Positions 35,629 to 48,930 are shown, numbered from the stretch's first letter. The stretch is 64,000 bases of DNA from Cymbidium sinense (GCA_021442155.1 CM038228.1:10705179-10769178), one strand, 5' to 3'. Notes: generated from the sequence alone by a model not told the origin. Made by a program: numbers and translations.

Positions 35629-38600
35629 TGTTGGGATGCCACATCAAGATGTTCTTATTAGGTGATCGTGCACATTGAAAAAAAGGTGTACTATCTAGAG
35701 ATAGTCACCACCCTATAATGAACCTAATCACCTCAATAAGGACTTCTAAGGACTATGGAAATTGAATGTAGAGATTCTTCCCCTTTACATGGTATATCGA
35801 GTTTATTTTAAATTAGTTAAGTTCTATAGGCACCATAGTTAATTACATCATAAGGAACATGATTCTTTAAGAATACTCTCATTAAGGTAAATGATCATTG
35901 TCTCCAAATATTTTGAAAGATAGACTATCAATCCATTAGTTTATTTTAAAAGTCAAAATCGATCAAGAGGAGGGAGTTCTTATCAAATGCAAAACAAGTA
36001 GGGATGCTTAAGATACTAGAAGTCCAATAAGCATCCCAAAATTATCTATGGTTGCTTTTTTTTTGAAATTTAATTAATTTGTTTGAGTTAAATTTTATTA
36101 GAAATGTAGACTTACAATTCTATAATACAAGGTTATGAAAATGCCTAAAAGGTGAGGATTTATGATCATACCAAAAAGGAAGTAGCAACCTCAACTAAAT
36201 CTAGGAGCTATGGTGAGGCAAAAAAACACAACCTAAATCTAATAAGAAAATGGGTATTTAGTTTATCTCAACAAGAGATGGTAAACCACCCAACTATTGG
36301 ACTTACAACTGCCTAGGGGTGGTCGACAACTAACTCCTCCTATGATTTTAAAATATGTAGGAAAATCATATGTTTATGCAAGATAGTAAGGTTGTTATTT
36401 ATTTAGAAAGAGACTAAGTCCTTAAACACACTCTAAGAGACTAGATCATGTAAGGGTGTGCTAATGACTTAAATCTAATACAAATTTTTCATTTTTATTT
36501 TTATTTTTTGGACAATCAATTAACACATTTAGGATTCTTTATGCCTAATGCATGAGAAATTTGATTATTAAAATTAGAAAGATAAGGAGGTGTCCACCAT
36601 TGCTCTCAAGGTCAAGTTCTCTAGCAAAGGTGAAGCCCTCCAATCAAGAGTGAAACAATATACTTTTTTATGATGTTTAGAAAAAAAAAGTACACATCCA
36701 AAGAAAGGGGTTGTTGATTCTTTTATCTTGATTTTAACTTAAACTTTAGATGAGGTTATGAGTTATTTATTTTTAATCTGAATTGATTAGTTTGGTAGAA
36801 AATTTATTTTCTAAGAATAATCATCATCCAAGTCACAAGGAAGAAACTAGAAAAGATTTCATCTTAATGCTAAATTAAACAAACATCAATCAATTTATAA
36901 AATTAGCATAAAGAATAAAATGCCATTTGTGGTTGGCTCCAGACAAACCAATGTAAATTGAGTCAAGCTTTACCCTTATACAACCCATTACAAATGAATT
37001 AATTACAATTAAGCAAAGAATTCATGTTATGGGTCTTATTCTTCTTTCTTCTTTTCTTCTTTCTTCTTTTTTTTCTTTTGGTTCCTTCTTTTGCATGGTT
37101 AGAATGTGGTTGCTCCAAAGGCTTCACATAGTACATAAGATGTAATCTTATAACCAATGCTCATCCTAATCCCCCATAAGAATCATTCCAAAATACTAAT
37201 TGTAAATGTACATGAAAATGAGAAAAAGAAATCTAACTAAAACCTGTAAAATAGAGATTAGCTAAATAAACCATACAATACCAAGAATGTATATTTATAA
37301 ATTAGACTTAGCACTCCACACATGTAAACAAAAGCCTATTTTGGTTATGCTTAGGGTAAGCATAAAAAAGTAATTTTATATTTTTTATTACGCTCTTAAG
37401 CATAATCCCTAGAATATGATTAGACTAAATCATCCTACCATTCAGTCTATGCACATGCACCCTAATATTTACTAAAAACATAATATCACAAAATAAAAGC
37501 AAACATCAAACATAATCGCCTAACCCAAAGCTATAAATGGTGATTTAGCCTAATGTGTGTGTGCCATTTAAGGTATTATGGCTTTTAAGGTTTAGATTTT
37601 CTAAGTATGAAAATGTTCAACTTAGAGAGTAGTTTCATTTAAGTTGTTAAATTGATTTGGGTTAATTTTATTTTATGTTTCATTAGTTTGAATGAACTTA
37701 GAATTAATTACTAAGTGTTGTAGAGAAAGAGAAGGGAACTTCTCTTCCTCCTTAAGTAATTAAGGTAGATTCATATTTGATTCTTATTTAAATGTTTTAT
37801 TATGTTTTTAATTAATCCTAAGTTTGATTTTTAAAACAAACCTATTCAAAAGAAAGGCATTTTAAGATTAAGTAAAGTGAAATACTATCACAACACACAT
37901 CATTTCATTTCTTTCCCAACATGTAACATGCATATGAATGAATCCTAAGCATATCTATAGATGCAGATAGGAATGTTTAGCATACCTTAATGATGAATAA
38001 GTAGTGTTAGTTAAGAAAATTTGGATGTCTTATGATGCATGATTTTCATTAAGTAGAAAAGAGGGATATTTCTTTTCATCCATTTTTTTCATATGCACAT
38101 TTATATATATATATATATATATATGAAAGGCATAAGAGAGTTGCCATTATTAGCACGGTGTAAGGTACCTACTTAGATTAAAGCCTACAACCTGGTTGTC
38201 CAGACTAATATATTTTTTCTTAAATACATATATATACAAAAGAAATGAATGAAAAAGATAGATGCAAAAGTTTGTGTTTATTTATTTGATTTGTTTATGA
38301 AATTTATATGTATGTGGATGTCATTCTTAAGTAATAACATATGAATGAATAGGAAAGGATTTAAGCATGTGTTTTTTTTTCAAATGAACTATACACTTTG
38401 CCAAATATTCAAACTATGCTAAAAGAAAAGAGAAGGAAAGCCACACTATGCACATCTTTATATGTTTGCTCACATGCATGCTCATAAATAATTATAAGTA
38501 GCATACCTTTCAATTTTGATAATTAATTCATAAGTTTTGAAAATAATTTATGATTTAATAGTGATAATAGCCATTCATATTCTTTCTTTATAAAACATGC

Positions 38601-41600
38601 AATTTGACATAAAGGAAACATTTCATTTTAATTTGATTTTAAAGAAGCATGAATGCATGAATTTTATATATACATTTATAGCAGGAAAGAAATAAACTGA
38701 TGAAAGCAATGTAAATTCATTCACCTAATTAATTCCTAAAGACAATCCTATGAATAAGATTATTTAAAGTAAATCAAATTTATTTTAAGGAGAGTTTGAA
38801 TTTTGTTTGAGTTGATTTTAATAAAATGTGAGAAGTTTGTTGATCCTAACCCATTCCCACATGTGAATGATGTTTTTAGTTTAATTTTTAGATGATTAGA
38901 TCAATGTATGGTTAGATTAAGGTGAATTAAGTTAATTACCCTTTACCTACACCACTTTAACATATTTAATCACATAATTATGAGCCAATGTATGACATAA
39001 AATCACACAAAGAATTTAAATCAGCAATGCACCTAGGAAAGAAAGGGCCTAATGCAATTGGCTCAATTAAATGATAATTAAAAAAGATTTAATTTAAGTA
39101 CTTTCATAACCCTTCCCACACATGTGGGTTGGATTTTGATTTAAGTTACTAGGTTATTGAACACTAAGCACCTACCCAAGATGAATTGATTAAGTTCGGA
39201 ATGTTTTTGATTTTGAAATTTGATTAATTAAGCCATTTAATTAGTGATTAAATTATTTAATTAATTTGTACTTTAAGGTTTTTGTCCAAATGAAATAAGC
39301 TTAGGGAAGATATGGAAAGAACTCTAATCTCATTCCAAATCCACCAATGTTTTAGTAATCAAAAAATTAATTAATGGAAAAATTTAAAAGGTTAATTAAT
39401 CATTTAATTGATTAAGAGTAATTAGAATGAACCAAACATTACCCAATTAAAGAATTAATAAATTCTAAAAAATCATGAGGTAGAGATCATCCCATTAATA
39501 GGAAGTTTGGAATTAATCTGGAATAATTAGAGAGTAATTAATATAATTATATTCTAATAAAACCCCAATTCAAAAATATCACTAGTCAAAATCAATTGAA
39601 ATTAATTTTAGAATATTTCTCTTTGAATTATCTTTCCAACACATTTTATTTTGTATTTTTTTAATTTTCTATAATAGTTATGAATATTTGAAGTTTCTAA
39701 GCTTAAGGTAATTAATCCCCTAATTATGTGACTAATCCCGTCGATATGGACCTCGATGCATGCCTAACATGCGTGATGGGAGAGGTCACTAAGTCACACA
39801 TCATAGTGTCACGGAAATGCTGCTTTCCCCATCCGTTGATCAAGGATCGGACTCGAGATCGAGCCCAATATTAATAGGATAAATCAAGGATTCTATGTGT
39901 CTTGCTCATGGTCGTCCATCCAAAATGCACGGATGGATGGCCCATGATCCTTCACTAATCTTCTAAGAGGACATCCGCCCATCCTTAGGGCATGATCCGA
40001 GCTCGATTGAGCTCAAACTCAACCCACACCATAATCATGCAAGGGGACATCCAACGGCTAACTTGTTGAGATGAAAATCCACTTCATAAAGACCACACAC
40101 TCTCTAGTTTAAGCTTGAAGGCATACCTGAGGCTATCACCGCTCTCGAGTTCAATGACGTAGCTTCATTCGGAGACCTGCTGAAGATTTGAGATGGTTTG
40201 GTTGACTATATCTTCTCCTCTTCACTTTCCTCAAATTGTGAAACTTTTTATGTATTGGCTAAGTTGGATTTTTGCTACCTCCCTATTTTGGCTTGGAGAA
40301 ATGAGAATGAAGTTGAATTGGCTCTAAGCTTGGAGGAGCTGAATGCTAACTCGACTTCATATTACTCAATCAATGCTAGAGATCAGTGACATGAAATTAG
40401 GGGAGTATATCTCCCCTTGAAGGATCGATTGAGCTCCTTTGCCATTTTGATCCAATTGACCCTATTCAATGGGTTTTAGGCTATTATAAGTGTCATGACA
40501 TTTGGTTTTAGGTGTGAGTGGATTAGGAGCTCCCATGTGCTTGAAATGAGTGGAGGAAGGAATCTCATGTGCTCATGTCCATGGGGGTGGTCAGTTTTAA
40601 CCTTAGGTTGGGTTTGGCTGACCGAAACCCATTGGGTCATGTGCACCATGTCCATTAGTGACCATTTGGTCCACTAAGAGGATGCCAAGTGTCCATGAAA
40701 AGGAATTGACCAAATTCCAAGTGGTTTTGATTTTAGGTTACCTTATGGCCTAGGGGTAAAATGGTCATTTGACCTTGATTTTAATTTGAATATGTTTGGT
40801 ATGATTGAAAATGGGTTAGCCAAGTTTCATTGAATTTGGAGTGAGTTTGATATGATTTGGATGTTGACCATTTAGGTCAAACTAGATCAACTTGGGTCAA
40901 GTTGACCAATTGGTCAAATTGGGTCAGACCAAGGGTTGGGTCAAGTTCATATGATCATTTGAAATATTTTGGCATCATTGGTTTAGTTCAATTTAATTTA
41001 TATTTGAATTTGGTTCATTTGATTTCATTTAGGTCAAATGGGTCAACCTATTTGGGTTAGGTCATGAGTTGGTTTATGTTTGGTTGATCATTTGAAATGG
41101 ATTGTATCTTTATTTCCAATCAATTTGGTTTATATTTAAATTTGGCTCAATTTGACCTTATAGGTCAAGTTCAAGGTCAATTGGGCTAGGTTGAGTCTAG
41201 TTGGTCAATTGAAGCTTTGTCAAGTTCAACAAGTGATTTGGAATGAAATTGACCCATTGGTTTCAATCAATTTGACTTAGATCAAGTTTCAACATTTTGA
41301 CTTTTAAGTGGTCAACTTGGGTTGGCCAATTGGGCTAGGTTAGGCTCAAATGTTGACTTGATCAAGTTCAAACATTGATCATGAATGAGTTTTTATCAAT
41401 GGTTTCAATCAATTTGGCCTATGGTTTTGGCTAGTTTAGGTTTCATTTTGGCTGAGTGTTGACTTGGTCAACCCTATGGTTTGACTTGGTTTGACCCAAT
41501 TTGAGTGATTGATCATCTTATGATGATTGTTGCTCATAATGTGAGGCTTAGGTAGGCTTAGTTCAATTCAATTGGGTTAGGATTAGAATTTGGCTCAAAA

Positions 41601-42858
41601 GGGTACTTTAGCTCACTTTGGGTCAAGTGAGCCTAAGTGGGTCAAATGGCTTGGTGAAAGCTTGATTTGAGTTTGATTGAACTCACATATGGACTTATGA
41701 TTGAAATATAAATCCATTTGCAAGAGATTTGAAGTCAAATGGGTTTTGATTCATTTGACAATTTCAAGTTCAAAGGGTGAACATGAGTTTGACTTAGGTT
41801 TAATTTTGAATTTGATTTAGTTTGATGATTGAGTTTATGTTTATATTTGGATTCATGATTGAAGGACTTGATTGAATCATGAAGAAAAATCAAGGGTTTG
41901 GCTTGATTTGAGTTTGATTTAGCTAAGTTCAAGAATTTGACTTGAAAGGCTTAGGTTGAATTTTAATTGAATTTGGATTTAAGTTTTGAATTGATTTTTG
42001 GTTTGATTTTTAAAGTTTATGTTTATATTTGGATTCATTATTGTAGGATTGATTGAATCATAAATAAAAATCAAGGGTTTGACTTGATTTGAATTTGATT
42101 TGGCTAAGTTCAAGATTTTGACTTGGAAGGCTTAGGCTGAATTTGAGTTTGATTTTTGGATTGATTTTTGGATATTTGAATTTATATTTCATTTATATTT
42201 GTGAATATAAATGAGAATATAAATGGGTTATGAGAAAATTTCTTGAATTTGAATTGATTTGGATTTGATTTAGGCTAAGTCCAAGATTTAATCAAAGTGA
42301 CATAGGAAAGATTTTTTATTTGGATTTGGATTTTAAATTTGGCTTGATTGATTTGAATTTATATTTCATTTATATATGTGAATATAAATGAGAATATAAA
42401 TCAGTTATGAGAAAATTTCTTAAATTTGAATTGATTTGGATTTGATTTAGGCTAAGTCCATAAGAGGGAATCAAAAGACGTAGGAAATATTTTTGAACTT
42501 GGAATTTAAACCATAAGCTTCAATCATTTGGAATTGATTTAAGTTTGAGAAAATCAATTAAGTTGGAATTGATTTAAGTTTTGATGTTGATTTGGAGTTT
42601 GGAGTTAGTTTGATTTGGAGTTTGACTTGAAGGGAGGAAGTGAGGAATTTGGCTCAAGCTATAGGGTAGACAAATTTTCCTAACACCTCTAAGGCATGAC
42701 TTATTCCTATGGCTAACTCTTCTAAGTCTCTAGGGCTAGGTTGAGTGTTCACCTAATCACTAGATGTGTCTTAGTACTAAGGAACTCATAAAGTTTAAGA
42801 GAATTCTTATGCCTAAGATGGAGGAGTTGAGAGCTCATCCTAAAAATGAGGTCAGATA
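35629..42858 (-). mobile_element. 7-kb repeat family, copy 3 (full-length), inserted in Gypsy integrase
   Basis: Starts TGTTGGGATGCC (35629) and ends TGAGGTCA (to about 42858), so on the minus strand it runs TGACCTCA to GGCATCCCAACA. It aligns throughout with copy 2 in inverted orientation: the single unit of the 241-bp block (35650-35900), the TATA module (about 36980), the CCTGGTTGTCCAGACTAATA block (38190-38210), the TTAATTAA belt (39000-39600), the core with ACGGATGGATGGCCCATGATC (39900-40050) and the GGTCAA belt (40850-41700). Left and right neighbours are two halves of one integrase gene, which proves it moved as a unit. No coding motif is recognisable inside. A short (AT)n sits at 38101-38124. 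Confidence 0.8.
36970..36990 (-). promoter_or_regulatory. TATA module of copy 3
   Basis: Minus strand reads GGGTTGTATAAGGGTAAAGC, matching TTTATAAGGGTAGAGC in copy 2 at 20605. Confidence 0.4.
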
Positions 42859-42869
42859 AAACGCATGAA

Positions 42870-43525
42870 TACTTTCAGGTTTTGATGTAAACCTATCATA
42901 TCTATGTGATACAATAACTTTTGGAATTCCATACAATCTTTCTTTTATGAACAATCTAGCTAATCTCTATGGAATCAGTCGAATGGTAAAAAAAAGTGTG
43001 ATGACTTTGTTAATCTATCAATGATTAAACCTGATCATGCCCTTGTCTTGATTGAGGAAAACTCGTAACAAAATTAATGGCTATAATTTCTTATTTCCAC
43101 TCTGGTATAGGCAGTGATTGAAGCATACCACTGGGTTTCTGATGTTCTACTTTGACAACTTGACAAGCTTTGCATTTAGATACATATTCTGCCACATCCT
43201 TCTTCATTCGAGGCCACCAAAAGAGTGTTTTCAAATCCTCATACATTTTTGTGCTTCCTGGGTGAATTGCATAACTAGAATTGTGAGCTTCAAATAAAAA
43301 ATCTTGGAATAGATTTATCTCTTTTGGTACCCACAATTTAGAATTACTTCTGAGCACACTCTGTTCATCAATTGTAATGTCTTTTCTTTTACCTACTAGC
43401 ATTTTGGTTCGTTGATTTTTGTAAATCATCACAAGCTTTTTGTGCAGTTTTAATTTTGTCTTCCAAAGTAGGTTGAACCTCCATCTGATATAATTTACTT
43501 GTGCTCTGCTCACTCTGTGTTCCAA
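42870..43525 (-). pseudogene. Tekay integrase, N-terminal domain and core, broken
   Basis: The zinc-binding HHCC domain is intact: HNSSYAIHPGSTKMYEDL, FWWPRMKKDVAEYVSKCKAC, then SLPIPEWK (43091-43525). The core continues through a stop into INFVTSFPQSRQGHDQV, LIDRLTKSSHF and a frame-shifted KERLYGIPKVIVSHRYDRFT (IVSDRDPRFT in active elements) and is cut near 42870 where the 7-kb repeat starts. The first catalytic Asp position (TMDFV in active copies) reads Asn here. Confidence 0.88.
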
Positions 43526-43539
43526 TTTTTAACTATAGA

Positions 43540-43960
43540 GCTACAATATCTCAAATTAATTCTTCTCAATGCATCAACAACCACATTGGCTTTTCCAGGA
43601 CAATATTGTATATCAAGATCGTAGTCTTTTATTAACTCTAGCCAATGCCTCTCTCAAATTTAATTCTTTACGGCGATAATATATTTTAAACTTCTATGAT
43701 ATGTAAATATCTCATCTTACGTAGAGATAGTGCCTCCAAATCTTCAAAGAAAAAATGATAGCAGACAATTCCAAATCATGTGTTGGATAGTTTTTCTCAT
43801 GTGGTTTTAATTGCCTTGAAGCATAAGCAATCACCTTCTTGTTCTGTATTAAAACACAACCCAAACATTTTAAAGAAACATCACTATAAATTTGAAAACC
43901 TTCTATACCATATGGGATTGTTAATACAGGAGAAGTCATCAATAGCCTTTTAAGCTCTAG
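43540..43960 (-). pseudogene. Tekay RNase H, broken
   Basis: Open part 43712-43942 reads [20 protein letters not shown] (Asp of the RNase H site in YSDVS), [38 protein letters not shown] and WRHYLYVR. After stops it continues with [20 protein letters not shown] and NVVVDALRR, the usual end of Gypsy RNase H. Confidence 0.88.
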
Positions 43961-44113
43961 AAAGCTCTACTCACAATCTATCGTCAAATTTCACATCCTT
44001 CCTCATAAGCTGGATAAAGGTGATGTAATATGTGAAAATCCCTGCACAAATCTTCTATAATAACCTGCTAAACCCAGAAAACTTCTCACTTCTAATACAT
44101 TGGTTGGTCATGG

Positions 44114-44913
44114 CTAATTTACCACTGCTCTAACTTTCTCTAAATCTATAGAAATGTCTTCCTCACTAATGATATGCCCCAAGAAAGCAATACATTTCAA
44201 CCAAAACTCACATTTTGAGAATTTAGCAAATAATTGACGCTCTCTCAACAGGTTTAGCACTATTTTGAGATGGTTGGCATGATCCTCCTCATTCTTGGAG
44301 TAGATCAATATATCATCGATGAAGACTATCACAAATTTATCGAGATATAGTTTGAAAATTATATTCATCATACTCATAAACACTGCAGGTGCATTAGTTA
44401 ATCCAAAAGGCATAACTAAGAATTCATAATGCGCTAGTGCTAAATGTTTTTCTTTACAATGTCACCTTCTCTCACTCTGACTTGATGATATCCTGATCTC
44501 AAATCGATTCTGGAGAGCACAAAAGCTCTTTCCAACTAATCAAATAAGTCATCAATTCTAGGGAGAGGGTACTTATTTTTAACAGTCACTCTATTTAATT
44601 CTTTGTAATCAATACACAATCTCATGGAACCATCTTTCTTCTTAATAAATAGTGTTGGTGCACTCCAAGGAGATAAATTAGGTCTGATAAAACCTTTCTT
44701 GATTAATTCAGATAATTGACTTTTCAACTCCTGCAATTCTTTAGTAATCATTCTATAAGGTGTTTTAACTATCAGAGTAATTCTAGGTTGCACTTCAATT
44801 GTAAACTCTATCTCTCTTTCAGGAGGTAACCCATCTAATTCCTCAGGGAATATATCAAGAAACTCATTCACAACCAAAATAGATTTGATATCAATAACTG
44901 CATCTTTAACCAC
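44114..44913 (-). pseudogene. Tekay reverse transcriptase, broken
   Basis: Two open parts separated by stops at 44414-44535. Upstream part: [59 protein letters not shown]. Downstream part: [17 protein letters not shown], the catalytic box [12 protein letters not shown] (FIDD in place of the more common YVDD/FIDD variants of chromoviruses), and [16 protein letters not shown]. The lost middle should contain the LDLRSGYHQ motif with the first catalytic Asp. Confidence 0.9.
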
Positions 44914-44922
44914 TTCTACCGG

Positions 44923-45394
44923 CTAAAATATTAAATCACCAGCTTTTATAGCTTTGTCAACATTGAGTGAATGTAGTAAAGAGGCTATCACTCTCTTTTC
45001 ACAGTGAAAATAAAACGGCCTTTCAGTAGGTAAATCAAACCTAACCTTTTCTTCCAACTCTCGATTGTAGCAAAATATTTTGTTTACCAATCCATACAAG
45101 AACACTTCAATTAAAGGTAGTAAAATTAATTAGATGAAAATTTCCTACGTCTATCAAAATGTCGTGCACATTTTGTTTGCTACAATCAGAGGGCAATAAA
45201 ATTTGAACACAGAAGTAAAACAAGGTGTGCAATGTATTACAAAATAGCTTAGACATAAATGAGTGTGATGCACCAGAATCAAAAAGCACTCTAGCAGGAA
45301 AATCTAAAAAAGTTATCATACATATCACCACATCTGAAGATTCTCTGGCATCTTGGAATGATAAGGCCAAAACACGAGCTGGTATTGACTTCAC
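44923..45394 (-). pseudogene. Tekay aspartic protease, broken
   Basis: The active-site context VLFDSGASHSFMS is present (45107-45394), so the D-S-G triad is kept. It is preceded by ARVLALSFQDARESSDVV, typical of the Tekay gag/protease boundary. A stop separates the C-terminal part (44923-45105) with DKAIKAGDLIF-like sequence that leads to the RT. Confidence 0.85.
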
Positions 45395-45479
45395 ACTAGC
45401 TCCGACTCTATTCCTTTATCCTTCTAAAATTATTTATTCATAGAAGGCATTGTACCTTTATACACTTCTAGCTTTGGTG

Positions 45480-46500
45480 CAATTCTTAGCTCTCTACTCC
45501 CCTGAAAATTTCTAAGACAGTTTCTTTTATATGACCCACTTCCTCACATAGATAACATCTTCCAGAATTTACTAAACACTTCCCAGAATGTGCTTTTCCA
45601 CATATAGTGCAAGTGCGATGTCCTCCTTGTTGATGTTCTTTGCTTGATTGATGATCTTGTGTGATTTTTGATTGAACTTTTGCTTTTTAAATTGCTCAGA
45701 TCTAACAGCTAACTATCTCCTCTTACTACTGATATCCCATCTTTATTTGACCATATCCATATCATGCTCCAATAGTTTAACATTCTCTACTAATTCTGCA
45801 AAATCCTTAATTCTGAACGGAATTAAAGGCTGTTTGTATTGATCTCAATCCTACGAGAAATCTGACACTTTGTTGTACTAATTAACTGTATATAATGGGA
45901 TAAGGATGTAAATTCTATTAAAGCGAATCACTATTTTGTTGCCTTGAGTCGATTTATAAATTTCTTCGCATTGCTTTATGCGGTTGAAGGAGGAATGAAC
46001 CAATCTCTAAAGACTTGCTCAAACTCTTCCAGTGTCGATCGATAAATCTGCACAAAATTTTCCAACTATTGGCCTCTCCACCTATCGCCTCCCCTTCCAA
46101 CACAAATCTAGAGATACTCTTCTATCTGTGCATTTCTTCCCATTTAATATTTTCTCAATTGACAATCCAATCTTCACTACCACAGCATCTACTCCTCCCA
46201 TTAATGGTGGCTTCAAAAATAATTTCAAGCTGCTTATCATATCACCGATACTAGTACTTGGTGCTGAGCTATATAGTGTACTTGTCTGAGATGTTGGTGG
46301 CATAATAGGTGTTGCAGGCACTACAAAAGATTGCATTTTCTCCATCATCTGCATCATCATTTTCATCATTTGCATTTTCATCACAACAGTAAAGTCAGGT
46401 GCTGGTACATTTTCTACTTTAAAGGTGCTTCCCTCAACTGGTGCAATAGTTTCAAGAATTTTAGCATCTCTGTTGACGCCCATTTGTTCCTTCAGCACCC
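45480..46500 (-). pseudogene. Tekay gag, broken
   Basis: C-terminal zinc region reads CTICGKAHSGKC then CYLCEEVGHIKETV (about 45510-45610), the CxxCxxxHxxxC plus CCHC pair typical of Del/Tekay gag; the last Cys of the second knuckle is Val. The N-terminal part (46082-46500) has a Met-rich MQMMKMMMQMMEKM helix-like run and FLKPPLMGGVDAVVVKIGL with IEKIL, matching the FxGGxDPxxAxxWLxxIEKI start of the capsid region. Frame breaks lie between. Confidence 0.82.
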
Positions 46501-46520
46501 TTTTCCCATATCGAAAATGA

Positions 46521-46611
<91 letters not shown>
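46521..46611. repeat. (AT)n microsatellite
   Basis: About 45 AT units inside the Tekay leader between primer site and gag. It creates long artificial Ile-Tyr reading frames on both strands that are not genes. Confidence 0.97.
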
Positions 46612-46614
<3 letters not shown>

Positions 46615-46666
46615 TTTTGTATATTTAACTCAAAATCATGCTTTAATTGATCATTTGAATTCAAAT

Positions 46667-46678
46667 CCTCTGATACCA
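46667..46678 (-). other. Tekay primer-binding site, tRNA-Met
   Basis: Minus strand reads TGGTATCAGAGG just inside the LTR end, one base from the standard tRNA-Met complement. Confidence 0.88.
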
Positions 46679-46683
46679 CTTTC

Positions 46684-48059
46684 TATCACATCCCAAATGA
46701 TAACCTAAGACTCATCGAAAGAGATGTAATAGAGAGAGTAAATTTAGGTATTGAATTTTTCTTAAACAACTATTCTGAAAACTTTACATACCAGAATAGT
46801 GTAAAGATCAACGTCATCTAAATTTACCCATCATATCATAAGAACATTTAAATAATAAATCTACCAAATTCAATAATAACCCAAATTGAAACTTTTTCAA
46901 CTATAGAGCATCTAAAATGTTGAATATTAAAAAACAATACTATTAAAATTATTGAACTTACCTCCAAAATTTATTTACAATATTTTCCACAACTTCCAAA
47001 AGGGGCAAAACTACTCCTCGACCTTCTCCTTACCCTTCCACGAAAATAGTTTTAATCAATTTGTTAAGTCATATGACTTAGTAAGATAAGCAATCTAATA
47101 TAGATTTGAATTATCAAAAAGTAGAATATTAATATGCATATGGATTGGACAATTAAAATAAAGGTTATGTGCATTCATTAGTTTATGCAGTAACATTAGC
47201 TTATTAGCAATTCTTCTCTGAAACATGATGTACATTACTACATAACACATATATATAGTCACAATAGCTTTAAATTTATGTCATGTGTCATTATCACATT
47301 CATTGGCGAACATATCATAGCATTATACATTACATGGAATTTCCTTTCTTTATATAGGAGACCCATCTCATAACATTTGAGGACCCTTTTGCCTTACTGG
47401 GAACCCTTTTGTCTCAATTTCAATGCAGGTAATATCATAACATTTGGCCAATTTCTTGATTACTAACACATGGCATATATAAGCTAAGTTGTTGCATGCC
47501 CATGTTTGCAACAGTAGGAAATACAATATGCTCAGAAATGAACTGAAAATATATACTAATTATGGATATGCAACAAGAAGCAAAATAAATTTATCACTAA
47601 GTGGCATAAATATGAAACTATGCATATGTCTTAGTTTCAAATAAACATACAATGTAATGACAATAAATATTGTACTAAATGACATTGCGAAGGTTAAATA
47701 TATATGTTTGCAAATCTTACTTAAGTGGTGAACTTCTCTCATAAACATGATGTAAAACCTCTATGCACATGCACATATATCAGGACTCATAATGAATATT
47801 ATTCCAAAAAGCTTGATGCTTCAAAACTAAAATTTCAAACAACTAATCAATCACTAGTAATTTACAATGATTCATTATCATTTATTAAAACTTACAAGTG
47901 AGCGTGTGTCACGTGCTTCTGACGACCCTTCTTATTTGTGCTTTAATCTGCTTAAAGAAAATAATAATATAAACTTTCTTTCAATCTTTAAAATAATATA
48001 ATTAAAGCTTTATTCCTTAGTTAATTTAAACTCAATTAATTAATCCAATTAAATTCCTA

Positions 48060-48132
<73 letters not shown>

Positions 48133-48219
48133 ATTCCATAAAATATCAATTTATTTCAAATTAATTTCTTTTTTCAAATAATATAATATACAATATTTTA
48201 ATTAATATTTCTATATATT

Positions 48220-48280
<61 letters not shown>

Positions 48281-48351
48281 AATATATAATATATATATAA
48301 AAACCAATACCTTTCACTACATAATATAATATACCCATTTAAATATATTAT

Positions 48352-48386
<35 letters not shown>

Positions 48387-48675
48387 TACCTTTCACCCTA
48401 GATAGATTAGATTCCATCTCTCTCCATCTCTCAATCGCTCTAGATACCCTCTAATCTACTCTCATCTCTCATAAGGGCGAATAATGGATCAAGGAAAGAA
48501 AAAATGCATGGTTATCGATATGTATATATATATATATTTAAATGCATGTTGAGGTAAGTGTGTTTCGTCTAACTTCTATAAAATTGTGGTTTACTAATTA
48601 TGGTTTAATTAAATTATAAATATAATTAAGAAATTAATTATTATTAATATATATTAGTTAAATACATTCCTTACA
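46684..48675 (-). repeat. Tekay LTR with internal sequence on both sides
   Basis: On the minus strand the unit starts TGTAAGGAATGTATTTAAC (48675) and ends GGGATGTGATA (46684), about 2 kb. Long (AT)n arrays at 48062-48129, 48231-48272 and 48354-48385 inflate it. Downstream (left) lie the primer site and gag, so it acts as a 5' LTR; upstream (right) lie a polypurine tract and 3' internal sequence, so it is also a 3' LTR. Its first 880 bases align with 34046-34805. Confidence 0.8.
48062..48385. repeat. three (AT)n microsatellites in the Tekay LTR
   Basis: Nearly pure AT runs at 48062-48129, 48231-48272 and 48354-48385. The corresponding LTR at 34300-34322 has only nine units, so expansion happened after the copies separated. 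Confidence 0.95.
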
Positions 48676-48930
48676 ATTCTCCCCTCTTATAAAAATTTCA
48701 TCCTCAAAATTTCTTGATCAACTAGTAAAAGATAGGAAATTGCTTCATTTCATGCTCTTTCTCTGGCTTCTTTCTCTGGCCTATTTTTTCATCTCACCTT
48801 TCCAAAAGGAATCTATCTATTTCTTAATTTCTTAACTTCAAATTCTACAATTGTTTCTAGCTCTACTGCGTAAGTTAGATTCTTTTGAATTTCAATCTTC
48901 TTATGTGATATTCGCTGGTCTGCACTCTTG
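48676..48930 (-). repeat. second Tekay 3' internal fragment with polypurine tract
   Basis: Minus strand ends with ATAAGAGGGGAGAAT (48690-48676) before the LTR start. The adjacent 240 bases align with 34806-35040 (shared ATTTCATCCTCAAAATTTCT and TTAATTTCTTAACTTCAAAT words on the plus strand). Similarity stops at about 48920. Confidence 0.8.

Noticed and set aside
46331..46708. Long plus- and minus-strand frames through (AT)n near the Tekay gag
   Set aside because: The plus frame is the shadow of gag and the microsatellite. Only the minus-strand gag portion is real.
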